Of a stretch of DNA of 64,000 bases, positions 1-14,144 are shown piece after piece; position 1 is the stretch's first letter; each line of letters begins with the position of its first letter. Made by a program: the position numbers and the translations under genes. The notes under the pieces were generated by a model that was not told where the DNA came from, made no database searches, and saw only the letters and a list, made by a program, of their open reading frames with translations. Source of the DNA: Phalacrocorax aristotelis (lineage: Eukaryota; Chordata; Aves; Suliformes; Phalacrocoracidae); assembly GCF_949628215.1 (NCBI RefSeq), contig NC_134288.1:9493682-9557681 (forward strand). Direction: 5' to 3'.

Positions 1-3000
1 TTAAAGCCTAGCATATACCGAGCTACTCTGTCATGCAGAGTCTGTCTAAATCATCATCTCCTTGTGTGCACATTGAGAAGCATTTCCCTTCTCTCACCCA
101 TGCCCTTTTTCACCGGAAAGGTAGCACACATGAAGAAGTTGCTTACTTTATTCTAACAGGCATCAACAACAGGACAATGGTCCATCAATATATCCCTGCC
201 AGGATTGGATGGGTCACTTTTGTCTGCAAACAAGTACAGCACATTAAAATCACATTAACATGCAACAAACATCATGAGGCCAAAAATACAGGGAATCAAA
301 AGGTGGAAAAATTCTAATTGTATGAATGCTACTTAATTACTTTAAAGGTTACAAGAGAACCCTGACACAATACAGGCTTTATATACCAGCCTTTGCAGAA
401 ATTTCTACCAAGCTTAGCACAGTTCTGCCCTACTACTAGAACTGTGCTGCCATTAACGCTGACCAGCATCAAATGGCTGATTAAGACATGAATCTCAGTA
501 TTAATAATAAAACAGTGAGTGTCAGAAAAATAGCTATTATAAGCATGTATGATGTCAGCTGCAGAATGGAGAAAAACTTTTATGGTGTCTTGCCAATAAC
601 ATTCATCTCAGGGGAACCATCAAAACTGAGGATGCCTTTGTCTAAAGCAATCACTGATGGCCTATGAGCAGAGAAAATTACACCTATGCATGAATATTAC
701 AACAGGTAATTTGAAACACGTTGCAGATTCTCAGCAGAGGTTGCATAGGATAGGTCTGTGCGTCTGTCTGAGTCTACATGAAGAATTCCAGGGTAAATAA
801 AGAAGGCACAAAAAGGAAAGATAGAAAATCGGACAAGAGGAGACACTGGCTAAAAAGAGAGCAAGGCAAAGAAGGGAACAAAGGTGAGACATTTATAAAA
901 GTATCCAAACCTTGAGCATCTGTAATAGTCACAGACAGAAACTCCTGATCTAATCAGGTTTAGAAAGAACCTCCATCCAGACAATGAAGCTCGATTGATT
1001 ATATCCGTACCCAGGTAAAAAATTATTACAGAAGAGCAGGGGCCATTGCTGGCCTTCACTTCATGCAAAGCTAATGCTGCATGCAAGTGCTATGCAAATT
1101 GTTAACTCTGTTCCCAGAAGGAAAACCAGAGAAACCCAGCACACGGCTAGTCCCTTCACTCCTTTTTGAGGAATAAGAGAGGAAAAGAATGTCTCCTTTT
1201 GCAGTGGGCTAGCTGTTAAAGACTGCAAGGAAAAGGAAGGACAAATTGCATGATATCACAGTCCAAGCAGAAAAGGCAGTAGAGAAACAAGGTGTGGAAA
1301 GAGCAGCTCAGGAGAAGGATACAGCATGTCCTCTTCCTGCAGGCTGGAACAACTATGAAGCAGAAGTCAAGTGCAGCCACTCTTTATACAAACCCTTGGA
1401 TAGCACAACAGCCAGGACTGGGCTCTGGCAAGTAATATAGTCATGATTTACAACCTAAAATCAGAGAGTCCTAATAGAAAAATAACAGCCTGTCAGTGTA
1501 AGTGATGGTGCTTGCAACGGCCTGCCAGCCTCTCAGAGCAGCCGCTTACAGCAACCGCTGTCAAGGAAAAGGAATGACCAGCCTGGGCAATGGGCTCTTC
1601 TGTCAGGAGGGAGGGCCAAAGGGGCTCCTGTTTTGCTTTGGGGATAGTTGGTTTCTCTGGTTTACAAGTCCCGGACAACCCCCAGAGCAGGAGGCTCAGA
1701 CTCCCAACAGGCACCTTCCAGATCAGTAGCACTTGGTACCCTAATGGAAGAAACACAGCTACTGCTAAAAACTAGAACATTGGCAAAAAAGGACGTGAAC
1801 ACTGTGAGCACAGGTGAAGGAGCACAGAGCCAACTGATTACAAACCAGGATCAACTTTTGGCTTAAAAAAGGGGCCCAGACAAGAAGCTCACACCTGTTC
1901 CAAGATGCCTGGAAATTAGTGTCTCTTTGCACTAGAGAAAATTGCTTTGCAAACAGAGAAAGCATTTCTGGAAGGAAGCTCTTTTGGACTGGCCTTCTGC
2001 ATTCCCTTGCCATGAAGCGCACATGAGGGATGGCTCTGAGCAGCAGTTCTGGCCATGCAGCACAATCCCAGGTTTGCTCAGTTGCTAAAAAAACAACCAA
2101 CCGTGGTTTGAAAAGAAGCAGGTGTATAGATTAGCAGCAGCAATGGGCCCCCAAAGAAGTAATTTAAACAACCAACAGCGCACCTCAAATGCCAAATTCT
2201 GAATATTTGAGGAGCAGTCAGGAATTTGCAAGCCACTCAAGGGCTGAAATTCCCTCATATACAAAGCTTATATGCAAATAACAAAACAAAACAAAAAAAA
2301 ATCTGCAGAGATGACCCAGGTTAATCCCACCATATAAATCCTTCCCTGAAAACTACACAAAACCCCAGGCAGTTTACAGCAGAAACGAAAGCCCAACAGT
2401 ACCACCTGGTGGTAATCCTCTTCTGCTACAGCCAGAAGCAGAAAAAAATCATTAAAGTCATTCAGCATATTAAAAAAAAAAAAAAAGTCGTTTTTAAACG
2501 GTGGCAGACCATTACGCCATCCTCAAAATTCACTCCCGTACACCAAGAGGAAGCACCAGAAGCTTTGGGTTTAAAAACCACAAGTTTATCAGAGCCACAG
2601 TGGAACGGCTTTCTTAGGGAGAAAGGCAACAAGCCCACGTGCAGAATAGCCTTCAAAATCACCACACCATTTCCTTTAGGCTCATCTATCCGGATGCAGG
2701 AGAAGATGTAAGAGAAAGATTTTTTAAAGTAAGACAAGACAAAATTTACACGCTGATGAATTATGACAGCCACAGAAGACTCAACATTATCCTATCCACC
2801 AGCATCAAAAACAGAAAAGTTTAAGAGTCCAGGTGGCAGCAATAGGGATTTTAGTCTCTTGGAAGCAGTAATTTAACGTTCATATCTTTTGTTATTGCAG
2901 AATTGTTTGGACAGGCGAAACTGCAGTTGCGAAGACCCACAATTTCCAGGCAGACGTTATTCGGCCTACATTGCTGAAGAGCAGAAAATAGCCCGAACAG

Positions 3001-6000
3001 GTAAAACAGAGAGGAAAGAGTGATTACTGAGGGTGAAGAAAACAGAGCGAACAATACTGCTGTAGGTAAAAAAAAATTGTCAGATGTCTTCCAACTTTAT
3101 AGCAGACCAGATACAGAAACATGTTTGGACAATTGCCAGCATGCTAAATAGCAGCTATGGGGCTTTCTGTTGTACCCCATTAGCTTTCAGGAGATGGTGG
3201 ATTGCTGCCAGACTAAATGCATTATGAAAGCAGGGAAGGGGGATGGGAGAATGCAGAGCCACAAGAGGGGAAAAAGTGAGAACAGGAATGAAAAAGAGGG
3301 ATGAGATGCATATAAAGGAGAGACACAATCAAGGAATGTGAACAAAAAAAGGAAAGAGATGGGAACAAAAGGAACGGGGGAATTCAAATGGTGGGAAAGC
3401 TGTGTAATATTTGCAAGAAAAGCAGAGAAATAGGACTGAAAGGGGAACCAGAAAGTCGAGGGAGGTGATTTACCAGGAAGATACGCAATTTGTGCAGGTG
3501 AGCAAGACGACCTCAAGCATCCCTGTTAAACTAGCCCTTGCTTTCCTGGGCTCATTCCTGCTCCACTCATCTGGGAAGGCAGAGCCCAAATACAGCCATT
3601 CAGTACAACCCCTCTTCCCTCTGACCAGAGATCCAGATTCCTCTGCTACCTTACCCCATTTCCCTGCAAATGTCTAAGGCTCCCCAGGCTCACCCTCTTG
3701 AGGCAGGCTTCCTCATCAACAGCCCTCCCAAATTCATCATGAGGCTCTAGTCAGCAGCAGCTCAGCCTGAGTCTCTCTGCCACAACCTACTGCCAAAGTC
3801 ACTGCTCCAGCCTCAGTTCATGTTCCTGGCATCTCGAGTGCCAGTTCTGCCAGAGGCAATGATTCTCTGCTGGGAGAAGACCACAAGTTTTCCCTGGGCC
3901 ATAGAGCCCTGAGACAATCCACTCAGTTTCCTAAGCCAGGAAGGAGAATGCCTTAAGATGCCCTTCTGACCCAAGGGGGTGGCTCCAAAGGACAATGTTT
4001 TCCTACAAAAACCGATCCTGCATACCCAATCTTCCTCCCACTCTGCAGGAGCTGTCCTCATACAGCCTAAAATAACTTTCAAAAGTTTCATTTATTTAAA
4101 GGTTAAAAAAAACCACATAAATAATTTTAAAAAGTAAGCCCCTTCCACATTTTCTCCACAACTCATGTTTCCTAGCGCCTGAAAGTTTGGTACCAGTACG
4201 TTCTACCTGGAAGGAAGAGAACGTTAAAATACCAGCAGCATTGCCTGATACCATTGTGCAATGGATAAATTACAGAACAGAGACAGAGACCTGTCTTACC
4301 GGAGTTTGCCTGTGTTATTTTAATGGAAGCAAAGTAAGCATCGTGGCCCTCTTATCAGTGGCTGAGCAGGAGGCAACAAGCTCGAGCTCAGGAATGAACT
4401 TTATCTGGTAACACCAGTTCCCAAGGAGTGCCTGCAAAAGAGGAAAGATTTTACTTAATGACATTGTGATTTAAGCCTCAATGTATTTTACTGCAAACAC
4501 CTTGCTTTTATGGGAGGAGGTGGGATGGGGGGGGTCCATTCAGTCTAGTCCACTGTTTCTGCTTCCTCAGAAAAGAACAATTCCAGTGGAACATAGGCAG
4601 TAAAATGTAAGTCTGCAGAGAAGCAGAAAACAAGAGGGAGTGGAGGGGACTGGCCACAGAAGGTGAAGAAAACAGAAACACTGGAGAGAGAAAACACAAT
4701 AGAAAGCCAAAGGAGAACAGAGGAGATACAGCATTTCTGTGCATAATCGTGGTTCAGGATAAACAGAAGACTACGCATGCATCATTTGCACTGAATAAAG
4801 GCCATGAGTGTGTCTTAACTGCAACAAGAGCAGTAACATCCCCCCAGAGGGATTCCTCTCCCTACAACCCAGTAAGCAAAGGGTATGTGAAGATGCATTA
4901 GCCATCTGGGGCAATGTGCGAGCTGTGTACAGGCGAGTGCTAGAGAAGGCTCACACCAAAGTCACTGCTCTTCGGTGAGTTGGCCCTAGGGGGGTGCAGA
5001 CAGCAGAGCTGCTCACAGAGTGCTGTCACCTGCTCCCAACGGCATGGAAGGCGCAGGAGCATCAGCAGCGAAGTACAGTCCCTGTTTCGGTATAGGAAGG
5101 CAGAAGCAAGGAGAGAAGTAGGAGTGCCACTGATCCACTGTTACTAATATTTATATTATGCCAGCAGCTTATGAGCAACAAAAATATTCCAGACAGTTTC
5201 ATACACAGGATTTGCTGCCTATTTAAGACACACACCCGCAACAACAGTTTGCTGCACTGCCTTACAAGAAAAGACTGAAGTCGTCTCTGTAAAGTACAGA
5301 GTTCTTGAAGAGATGCGTCAGGTCTCCTGGCAGGAGACGAATGCATAGCCTGAAGACCTGGAAGAGAGTTATAAACAGTATCTAAAATGGCAGAAGTAAA
5401 TTAATTTAATTGTCTCCATACCATTCAGTAGTGAGAACTAAAAAATTCAATAAAACATTAAAAGGCCTTACTACTTGCAAAACATGAATGAGCAGCAAGC
5501 AGGAACCTGAATTAATCCATGAGTAACAAATTAGTGATTACCTGGAATTTGCCACTGTGACTACGTTGTACACAGCAGCCACCCTGGACACTGCAAAATG
5601 GTCAGTGTGGAGCTCAGGCCCCTCCAACTGAAAACAAAAGTTCCCACCCCCAGCACTGAGCAGAATCATCTCTCAGCGTTAGGAGCAGGGAGCCCAGAAG
5701 CAGCAAGCATCATTTTACACCCCAGGGAATGCAACCAGACCTCACAAGCACTGCTTTTCCCCCGCCTCAGGGACCTCTTTCATGAAGGGAAGGCACAGAC
5801 GTCTGATCCAAAGTCCTGTTGTAAAGAAGTCATTTGTCCGTTTGGAGAAGCATCCCACCAGTAATCCAAGGCCATGTCCCAGCTGTCCCATTCAATGAGG
5901 CAAAACATCCCGTACATTTGTTGTCACCGATATCAAAGAATTTGGTGCCAGGTCTGCAGAGAGAAATCCCATGACCCAGGACTAATGACATGCTGATGGC

Positions 6001-7090
6001 ACCGTGGCTTCACACACTTTTAACCTAAGGCATCCACAGCCATTTTGACAGTGATTCACAAGCATGCATAGTATTAGATGCACTGGTAATAGCCTCAAAT
6101 ATAAAAATCACAAACCAGTTGACAAAGGCAAAGTTCCTTTGACTTCCAAGGCAAATATACTGTGCACAGCCCAAGAACAGGTAGTAATTTTTCTAATTAT
6201 TTACCAACAGTTCCATGAGCAGACCCTATCTCTAGCAAGCTGACATTGCTCAGACCCACCATGGCAGCAACCCACATCTTTTGATGTAGTCCTTGATTAG
6301 TCTAGCCAAGCTGCAGAGAAGGAACCGCTTGTTTTCAGAATTCAGGCAAAAGGGTGACACCATCTGCTCCTTGAAACTTCACTGTCACTGTAAGTGACAA
6401 ATAGGCTTCCTCATGCCTCTGCTCTTGGATGAACTCCACTCCAAAAGAGCTGCAAGTCAAATGTTTTTCATCCACAATAACCTTTACAGAGCAAAAAGCC
6501 CAAGCAAAACTCTACAAATAATTTTAGCCCGAAGCTCACTAATGACAAAGCAGAGCGAAACAGGAATCAACGGTCTAATTGCACCTGTCCAGAATTCAAC
6601 CTTGATTCATTACCTTGTGCTCAGTCTAGAACAGTTGACTTAGCAGGCAGTAATTTGAGCTGAGACTAGATGCTTCTGTTTAAACATACCCTGCTGGGAA
6701 ATAAATGAAAAATATTGCTTATGTGAAAAAGTGCTTGTTTTCCCTCTTACACTTTCTAAAAAGTATTCAGGAGAGCAGTAGCAATATAAAGAAAAAGCAT
6801 TTCTCGCAGACATCATCAACCATGAATTCATAGACACTTCCACCACCTTGTGACACTGCTCCCGTCCTTGCTTTCTCAGCACCCAGATTTGCTAACTTTG
6901 AATTCATCTGGCAGGGTTTTCCTCCATGGACTCTCTCTGGATGGAGAAGAGAGTTGTAAGGCAAATGAAAAAGATGGGAGTGGGATGAAGTAGGACAGAG
7001 GACATTGTGCTTTGATGAAAAGGCAAGCATACCTAAGGAGTTCTTCATATTTCACCTTACTGAAGACCTAAAGAATCAGAACCACTTGTT
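1..7090. other. Intergenic, no supported gene
   Basis: AT-rich sequence with many short A and T runs. Open frames on both strands are short (mostly under 110 codons), do not join through convincing splice sites, and encode nothing I recognise. By synteny with human 20q11 the EFCAB8/SUN5/BPIF side of MAPRE1 should lie this way, but no exon of those genes could be identified. A few GT-AG-like pairs occur, for example near 2680-2710 and 3497, but they are no better than chance. Confidence 0.5.
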
Positions 7091-7092
7091 TC

Positions 7093-7480
7093 TTGAATCA
7101 TAGAATCAAGAATGGAAGTATAAGGGATCTCAGAGTGGGGGGGGATCTAATCCAATGCCTGCCTACAGTGGAGTCAGGATCTTTATCTTTCTCCTAAATG
7201 TCAAACTTTTGCACTCTCCTTAGAAAGTCATCTTCTACTACTGCCCTGCCTTTAGTATTAGAAAGGAAAAAAATATTTGTCTAATATGGAATTTAACTCC
7301 AGGAGTTTGTTTCACCACAGACATGGCCAGACTATTTTCTTTACAACAGTCTCTTATGCATATAAAGACTTAAGTCTCTTCCTCCCACCTCAGAGGAGTC
7401 GTCTTTCTGGGTTAGATTAACTTCAGTTCTTTTAATCTTCCCAGGTAGGCCGTTTTACCTTTGTAAATCTAAAACCTGTG
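7093..7480 (-). mobile_element. Decayed CR1-type LINE 3' fragment
   Basis: The left edge carries GAATCATAGAATC, the reverse complement of the (ATTCTATG)n-type tail typical of CR1 elements. It is followed by a diverged version of the usual CR1 3' region (a GGGATCTCAGAG...GATCTAATCC-like block), and further right by blocks resembling 'AAGTCTC...CCTCAG' and 'CTTTTAATCTTCCCAGGTAGG', which match the general CR1 layout. Tail first on the + strand means the element lies on the minus strand. It is strongly diverged, so an old insertion. The family call rests on recalled consensus, not an alignment. The right end is approximate. Confidence 0.55.
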
Positions 7481-10400
7481 AAGGAGAATAGCAGTCATAT
7501 CCCAGTTTGCCTTTCTAACAGGCACACTCTCCTAAATTCATGGTTTTGCATACAATAGCCAAACCAGACTGATTAAACCCAAAAGAGAACTCATTTAAAG
7601 GAATAATTTGTCACCAAATCTATTACTTTATAGTAGACATTGTTCTTAAACAAGGGACTGGTTTATTAAGCCAATTTCATCAGGGAGGATGCTCATGTCT
7701 TCTATTTGATGAAAAAAAATGAATGCTTAAGTAGTAGACATTTTTCATGGCAGCACAAGAGAACCATTTCAGCGCAAGACAAATACAAGCAGCTCTTAAT
7801 GCAGGATTGCACCTCAAAAATACCTTACAGAGGGATTACTTTCTTGGGCAGTTTGGAGAGCAAGTGTGATTTGCTTTCCAGCATGGTATACTTGCTTCTG
7901 AATTTGAGTAGCACACAGTCCAGATTTACTTCCTGCAAGACAGACAGTGGTTTCATTTGCACACTACCAAAGGGAGAGCACAATTAATTACCTGAGGTTC
8001 TGTAGTGTTGACAGAGCAAGAATTATGGAAGACAGCTATGAAAATAAACACTGCCCTACCACCAGTAAAAAATTATGTTCGATTTCTTCCTTTTCTTTTT
8101 TAAATATATTGGGAAATTACTTTTGCAACTGCTACTCCTTAGACCTCATCTTTCATCACAGAGGACAGTGTCATTACCCAGGCTATGAAGCATCACAGTC
8201 AATGTCAGTCTTTATAACATGTCATCAATATTTTTATTGTTAGTATTATCTATAATTTCTTTCATTGCCATGCAGAACTCGTTCAAACCTGTGAAAACAA
8301 ACACCGCAAATTGAGACCTAGACCCAACCAGATAATTCATAACTGAGAAAAAAAGACCATAAAGATGGCATGTTGTAATAGCGTTGTATCAAAGGTGAAC
8401 CCAAAAAGAACTCTGCAGATTATTTCTACAGTTTCCAAATCAGCAAATGCATTTAACTGGAAGCCTAAATGGTGCAGTTCACAGCCATTATGCACCCAGA
8501 CAGGTATGGTACGCAGTTATTTTTAAATGGGCCATTTATACATGCTGCTTTCTAGTTTGCACACGTATCTGCCATGATTTTGCACACAGAACAAACCACT
8601 ACATAATTCTGAAGTATTAAAATTGTGTTGTGAATACCACTCACTAATCAAAACTCTCCTAAATTGGTCAAGAGGGAATCACAGGTTGCAGCTGTTATTA
8701 TTAGAAATCTCTAGCCTGAATGCTATTGCCTTCAAATATTGAATGTGGAAATGAAGGTACATTTTTCATAAAAAGCATATCATAAATTAAGAGGTGAAGA
8801 AACTCTTTTCATCACATATTTTGAGAGATGTTTCCCAGCCAGTTTGTTTTTTATTGTAAGTGATCATAAATAGTATCTTCCACTTGTTGGGCACAGGAGA
8901 TCTCTCAAAGGCAGCCTTTGACCTCTGTCTGAAAATCTCCTAGACTGGAAAACAGTATGATTCAAGAATGGACTGCATGGAGCTTTCATGGCACACAGAT
9001 TCTCATAATTACATCCCGCAGAAATGGAGGACAGTTGCAGTACAGCAAATACACTGGAACACTCTTACAAGGTTACTATTTCTGACACACTATCTATAGC
9101 TGTAAGAAACAGCCTCTGTTTGAAAAGCTTTACCATGCAAGGTAACCAAGCTCACATCTCCTGCTAGCGTAAGCACACTTTGAAGACATCAGCCTGTGAG
9201 AACAGAATGAGCCAAGAGAAATTTAGGATAATGCAAGTGTTAAACCCCAGTTTTGATAATGCTTATGACAAACTTCAACCCATCCTTAGTAGTCCAGTTT
9301 TCAATTCATAGCTGTGGTGCAGCTAACAGGAAATTATCTGAATAGAGAGGGCATCAACCCCCATGGACACAGCTGACCGAGCTGGCTCTCCAGCCACCCT
9401 GCTGCAGCAGCTGAAGCATGGCGGACTCTTAGGGTTCATTTGCCCAGAAAACTAAGGTGAAACTAATAAAGCCTCCAAACAGTTCACTGGGCTGAAAACA
9501 AAGCTTCCTGTGCAGAAGGATTACGTAAACATGGATGTTTCCTGCTTAGAGGAGTCTCAAAGGTAGGGACAACTGCGCACGTGTACTCCTGATCAAAGAG
9601 CACAGCAGAAACCTTCCAGTAGAGGAAAAAAAACTTTGCTCCCCAACTCCAAGGACCCCGAGAGCATTCCCCCTCCTGTAGATTTGGCTGGCGGGGCTTA
9701 CACCATCTAATTATTTCAATATATTTATGTGAATTTATAACTATTTATTCAACCATTAAAAAAACAAAGCGACAAACCACCTAAAGCAGCGATCAAAAGT
9801 GTCAAAAAATCTTGAAAGCAATGAGTGGCATATTGCAGCTCTTTCATTGAGTCCATCCAAATTATGTTTTAACAGAGCTAGAGAATGCAGGGGGGTCTGG
9901 GTTTTGGGTTTTTTGTTGTTGTGTTTTTTCTTTTCTATTCACCTGCATCATGACTGCTCATTCCCCTTGTGCCATTTTTGAAGACCAAGAGATCATTAAA
10001 CAAGTGCAGCCTATGTCTACCCTGAAATTTCAAATGAATGGAAATAACCTTATGAGCACACTCACTGTGGCAACGCCTTGACTGCAGCTCACACCCGACC
10101 TAGTTTAAGATTAGCCAGCTCAGATAATACTATCAGGGTAGCTATGGCAGTACCAAGCCCTACACATACTAATCACCCACACATTTAACCTTCCAGGCCC
10201 ACATGAATTGAACTAACCTTAATAATACAGCAGTAAGAAGGAAGATCTCTCATTCCTTCATTACATATGAGGAAGCTGAGAGCTCTTAAGCTCTTCATAT
10301 CCATCCAAGTATTTAATAAGGATCTATGGTGATTGGGATTTCTAGGGAGGTTCAGAAAGAACAGTCTTATCTGAAAAAAGAATGAAACCAGCTGCCACCA

Positions 10401-12509
10401 GGAGCTTTGTGTCCCATCTTTCAGCACCGTGTCAGAGTAGGACAGTTGTGACTTCTTATGGTGTTATTCACCTTTGTAGCAACACATTTCGTCTGTTCCC
10501 ACGTTCCTGTGCATTCACTGGTCATGGGGAGACAGCTCCCAGGGGTGACTGCTCCACCTCTTTGCCTTTCTCTACCTTTACGTGGGGCTGCTGTGGAGCT
10601 TCACTATTGTCTTGACAGGCACTGTCACAAACCCTTCTGTCTGTTTTCCTCCTCATTCTCCCAGAAAGCCCTTCTTTGAGAGAAAAGCCAAGATTAAACA
10701 GGGGTTTGTATTCAGGTTTTGAAAAATGGACCCACTTCCACTTTCCCCTCATTCTAACCTCATCTGCTCATCACTTCATAAATATCAATCTGCAGATCTT
10801 TGAATATGTCAGGACTTATATCCACGCTGTCCCATGAGATTTAATGCCTCCTGAATGTCCATTCATCCTTATGCATCCCCTGGGGACAAAATCAGAGTCA
10901 GAGCAGTATGAGAAGATTGACAGACAACCATTTTACAAAATTATTTTCAAGAACAAAATGTCTGCAAAACACCTTTCAGACTTAAAACCAAAACCAACAC
11001 CAGTTCATGTTTCCTACAGTTCTGACAGGCCAAATATATTTTTATACATATAAATGCACACATATATTACATATTTATATATGAATATTGTGTTTATCTT
11101 CATGTTGTATAAATATATATAGTTTAAATAATTATTCATACATCTAATTATGTATCAATATGTTAAATATATATACATTATTTAAAGGCCACAGTTTAAA
11201 AAGCCTGCCATCTGCATTGAAAAAGACAGAAGAATAATATTTTACAGAAAGCGGCCTTTGACTCTCGAAAGCTGGGATGGCCTTCTGGGAACTTTCTTCT
11301 TGGTCTTAGCAAATTTCAGAAGTTTAACTTTGTTCCTTCTCTATTAAAGAGAAAAAGAAAAATATTTTCTTGGACAATAGGTTGTCTGTCTTATTAACAG
11401 TGTAAGTATGCATATCCTCAAAAATACCATTTTCTTCCAGATAGTCCAATCTTCCAGCTTAACAGGTACTACAAAAAAGATAAATCCCCTTTGTTTTCCA
11501 TTTCTTTGGATGGACTTTGCCTGTATCAAAACTAGCTCCTTTTCTGCAGTACCACTACCTAACCACATATTCCCTGTCCAGTATTTGTGCACCATTATTC
11601 CTCTTTAGCCATAGAATATTGCTCCTTTCCTTAAAAGTGTTCTCTCACATCAGATTCAAGCATTATCTGTACCATTTCACGGCATGATTTTATTCCTATG
11701 CATTTATCTTGCTCCTTTATAACTGCAACCTTCTCTAATTTCTGCTTCCATACCTTTCATGTTCACTAGTCACATCTGTTTAACACCCTTCCTTCCTCTA
11801 ATTCTAGGCCCATTAACTCATCCAAACAATTTTTGTGAGGAACTGACAGTCACAGACACAAAATCTCATCCCAGATCTTACCAATCAAGTTTATTCAGGT
11901 CTCCTTTCAGCAAAAACATGGTTTGCATTTTTGTTCCCTGCATTCTAAGCACCACCAGCTACAGTATTGCATGCTCTCATCCAAACGGCTTGCAATTTCA
12001 TATTCCAATTAACCAGAAGTGGACCTGAAATGACTTTGTCTCACCTGACTTTCTCTGCATTAAAAGATCAGTAAATTCTTCAGCTGCCCTGCTCGCAAAA
12101 TGCAGGTGCACATTTTTTTCTCCGCCAGTAACCTGGGTTGTTTGCAGCCCCTGCAATAACAGCCCATATGTTAGGCCCATATTATTACCCACTCTGTTTC
12201 TTGCGCTAGCATAGAAATTGAGAGGCTAGTCTGCGTACCACCAGGCTAGCTTGAAATCTACGGTAGAGTCCTCATTATGTTTACACATTGACTTCCAAAA
12301 AAACAAAACAAAAAAAAAAATCTTTCTTTTGTGAGAAGTAGATTCTAGCCTTATCCTTGGAAGGATGTTCTAAGAAAGAAGAACTCCCACTCCTGAAGGA
12401 CACGCACATTCCTGCGAATGGACATTAGACTAGACAGACTACAAGATGACTGGGTGCTCAGGCAGGCACATTAAGTAGTGATGATACAACAGCAAGTAAG
12501 TTTTTGGCC
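7481..12509. other. Intergenic AT-rich spacer downstream of MAPRE1
   Basis: No coding exon or RNA gene could be supported. The stretch contains AT-rich simple sequence at about 11040-11180 (runs of TATATA/ATATTT). It ends at the farthest plausible MAPRE1 polyadenylation signal. Confidence 0.5.
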
Positions 12510-12515
12510 TTTATT
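12510..12515 (-). terminator. MAPRE1: Candidate distal MAPRE1 polyadenylation signal
   Basis: A minus-strand AATAAA hexamer sits in the context CAAATAAAGGCC, about 3.2 kb past the MAPRE1 stop codon, with T/G-rich sequence (TGTTGTATC) shortly downstream. It could end a long 3' UTR isoform. This is inferred from the motif alone. Confidence 0.35.
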
Positions 12516-13845
12516 TGAAGGCGTTTAACAGTTACAGTACGAATTGTCATTGCAAACCAGGAATTCTTAAAAAATTGAACAATAGAAGTTTAAAAAACAT
12601 CCACAAGTCCACCTGCAAGTAAGACATGTTGGTACAGAAAGGAGATGTGAGCTTTTGCTTCTTCCATTCTGTCCATTTTTCAAATATCTGATAAAACTAA
12701 GATACTAAGAAAGGTTGGATGCCATCGGAATTGTTCGGCAGGTGATCATTTAATATTTAACAGCATATACTGTACCAGTGTAACAGAGTAGCTATGTTAA
12801 GTCTATGGGTTTGAGTTGGGCTTATTGTTATTTTCTTCCCAAAATGACATTTAAAAACAGATTATGCCAAGATATCTATAATGTAGTCATAAGTTGACTA
12901 CATGCCTTTGTCCCCATTCCATTTATAACTCATCTTGGTGGCAAAGTAGTGATGTAAGCAACTGGAAATCTTAGCAGCATTTGACTTACAAGACCGCAGT
13001 TTCTAGTTTTATAATGCACATCCACACATTCAAGTCTCACAAGGCGCACTAGCAGTATTTCTGACTCATCATTCTCTTAGCATAAAAGGATATTTGCTTG
13101 CTTTGCTAACAGAGATCAAAATCAACGTAACACAACCCATTTGATGACCTGGGTGCTTCACAGTTCCACACATGCAAAAGGGACTTCAAGCAACCAGGTC
13201 CCAGTGCGCAACTGGACTGCAGACAACCAAGAAGCCCTTTTCAAACTCAGCCACATACTATTGCCATCTTTTGCTTTGAGTTGCTGGAATAATGGAGTAT
13301 TTAGAGTTGAAAAAAAAATATATGCTTCCAACCTCAAAGCAAGCAAGTAACGGTAAAGAAGATTTTATGTGCATCAAAACCCCCGTTCTAGGTCTGCACT
13401 TCTGTAGTCCAACACCAGTAGGCAATGCCAGCAATGCCTGTTCTTTCAAATAAGGTATCTATGGAGCACCTCAGGGGCAGGGAGGGTGTTCTCCAGCATG
13501 ATAGAGAAGCCCTGCCGGGAACACTTCCAATTTCAAGGATAGATACATCCCATAAGCACTTCTCTGAAGATGCTGGTCTGTGCACACATCTGTGACAGTA
13601 ACATTTAAGCTCATCTGTGAAACACTTCAAATGAAACAACTCAGCTAAGTTTACAGTCAATCTGCTCAGAGACTGGTGACAGATGCGGTTAACATCTTAT
13701 TTGTTTATAACTAATAACCAGTGTTTTAGCAGTTTTAAAACATTTTAAACACACTTAAAGTCATGCAACAGCATTCCTGTTACACAGCCCCATTCTCACA
13801 CCATTAGAAGGAGGAAGCCAACAATACACTCACATCTCATCAACT

Positions 13846-13912
13846 TGGGGGGGGGGGAATAAAAAAAATAAACTTTTTAAAAAAAAAAAACAACCACAAA
13901 ACCAACAAAACC
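13846..13912. repeat. Low-complexity G-run and A-rich tract
   Basis: A homopolymeric G run is followed directly by A-rich sequence and an AACAACCACAAAACC-like A/C stretch. This is simple sequence inside the possible long MAPRE1 3' UTR. Confidence 0.7.
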
Positions 13913-14138
13913 CAAACCCAAAACTCAAGCAATGGTTTCCCCCAGCACGCTCCAAGGAAAGTTTCAACATTCCTGCTTTTCAAGTTAGCAATGACTATTA
14001 CTAGGACTACAGAATGAAAGCTGATATTCCAGGTCCTGCAAGCTTCATCATGAAAACTATCACAGACTTTAGCTTTGCCTAATCATATCTGAAAGCATGA
14101 GAGACTCCAGCAGACATGACACTCTTGAAATACAGAAC

Positions 14139-14144
14139 TTTATT
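14139..14144 (-). terminator. MAPRE1: Probable main MAPRE1 polyadenylation signal
   Basis: A minus-strand AATAAA in the context CTAAATAAAGTTCTG lies about 1.6 kb past the stop codon. That gives a 3' UTR close in size to the main mammalian MAPRE1 transcript as I recall it. The cleavage site would lie 10-30 bases further along the minus strand. Confidence 0.5.

Noticed and set aside
1-12509. Search for EFCAB8, SUN5 or BPIF exons expected by synteny left of MAPRE1
   Set aside because: No peptide resembling these families and no consistent chain of splice sites was found. The neighbour probably lies outside the window.
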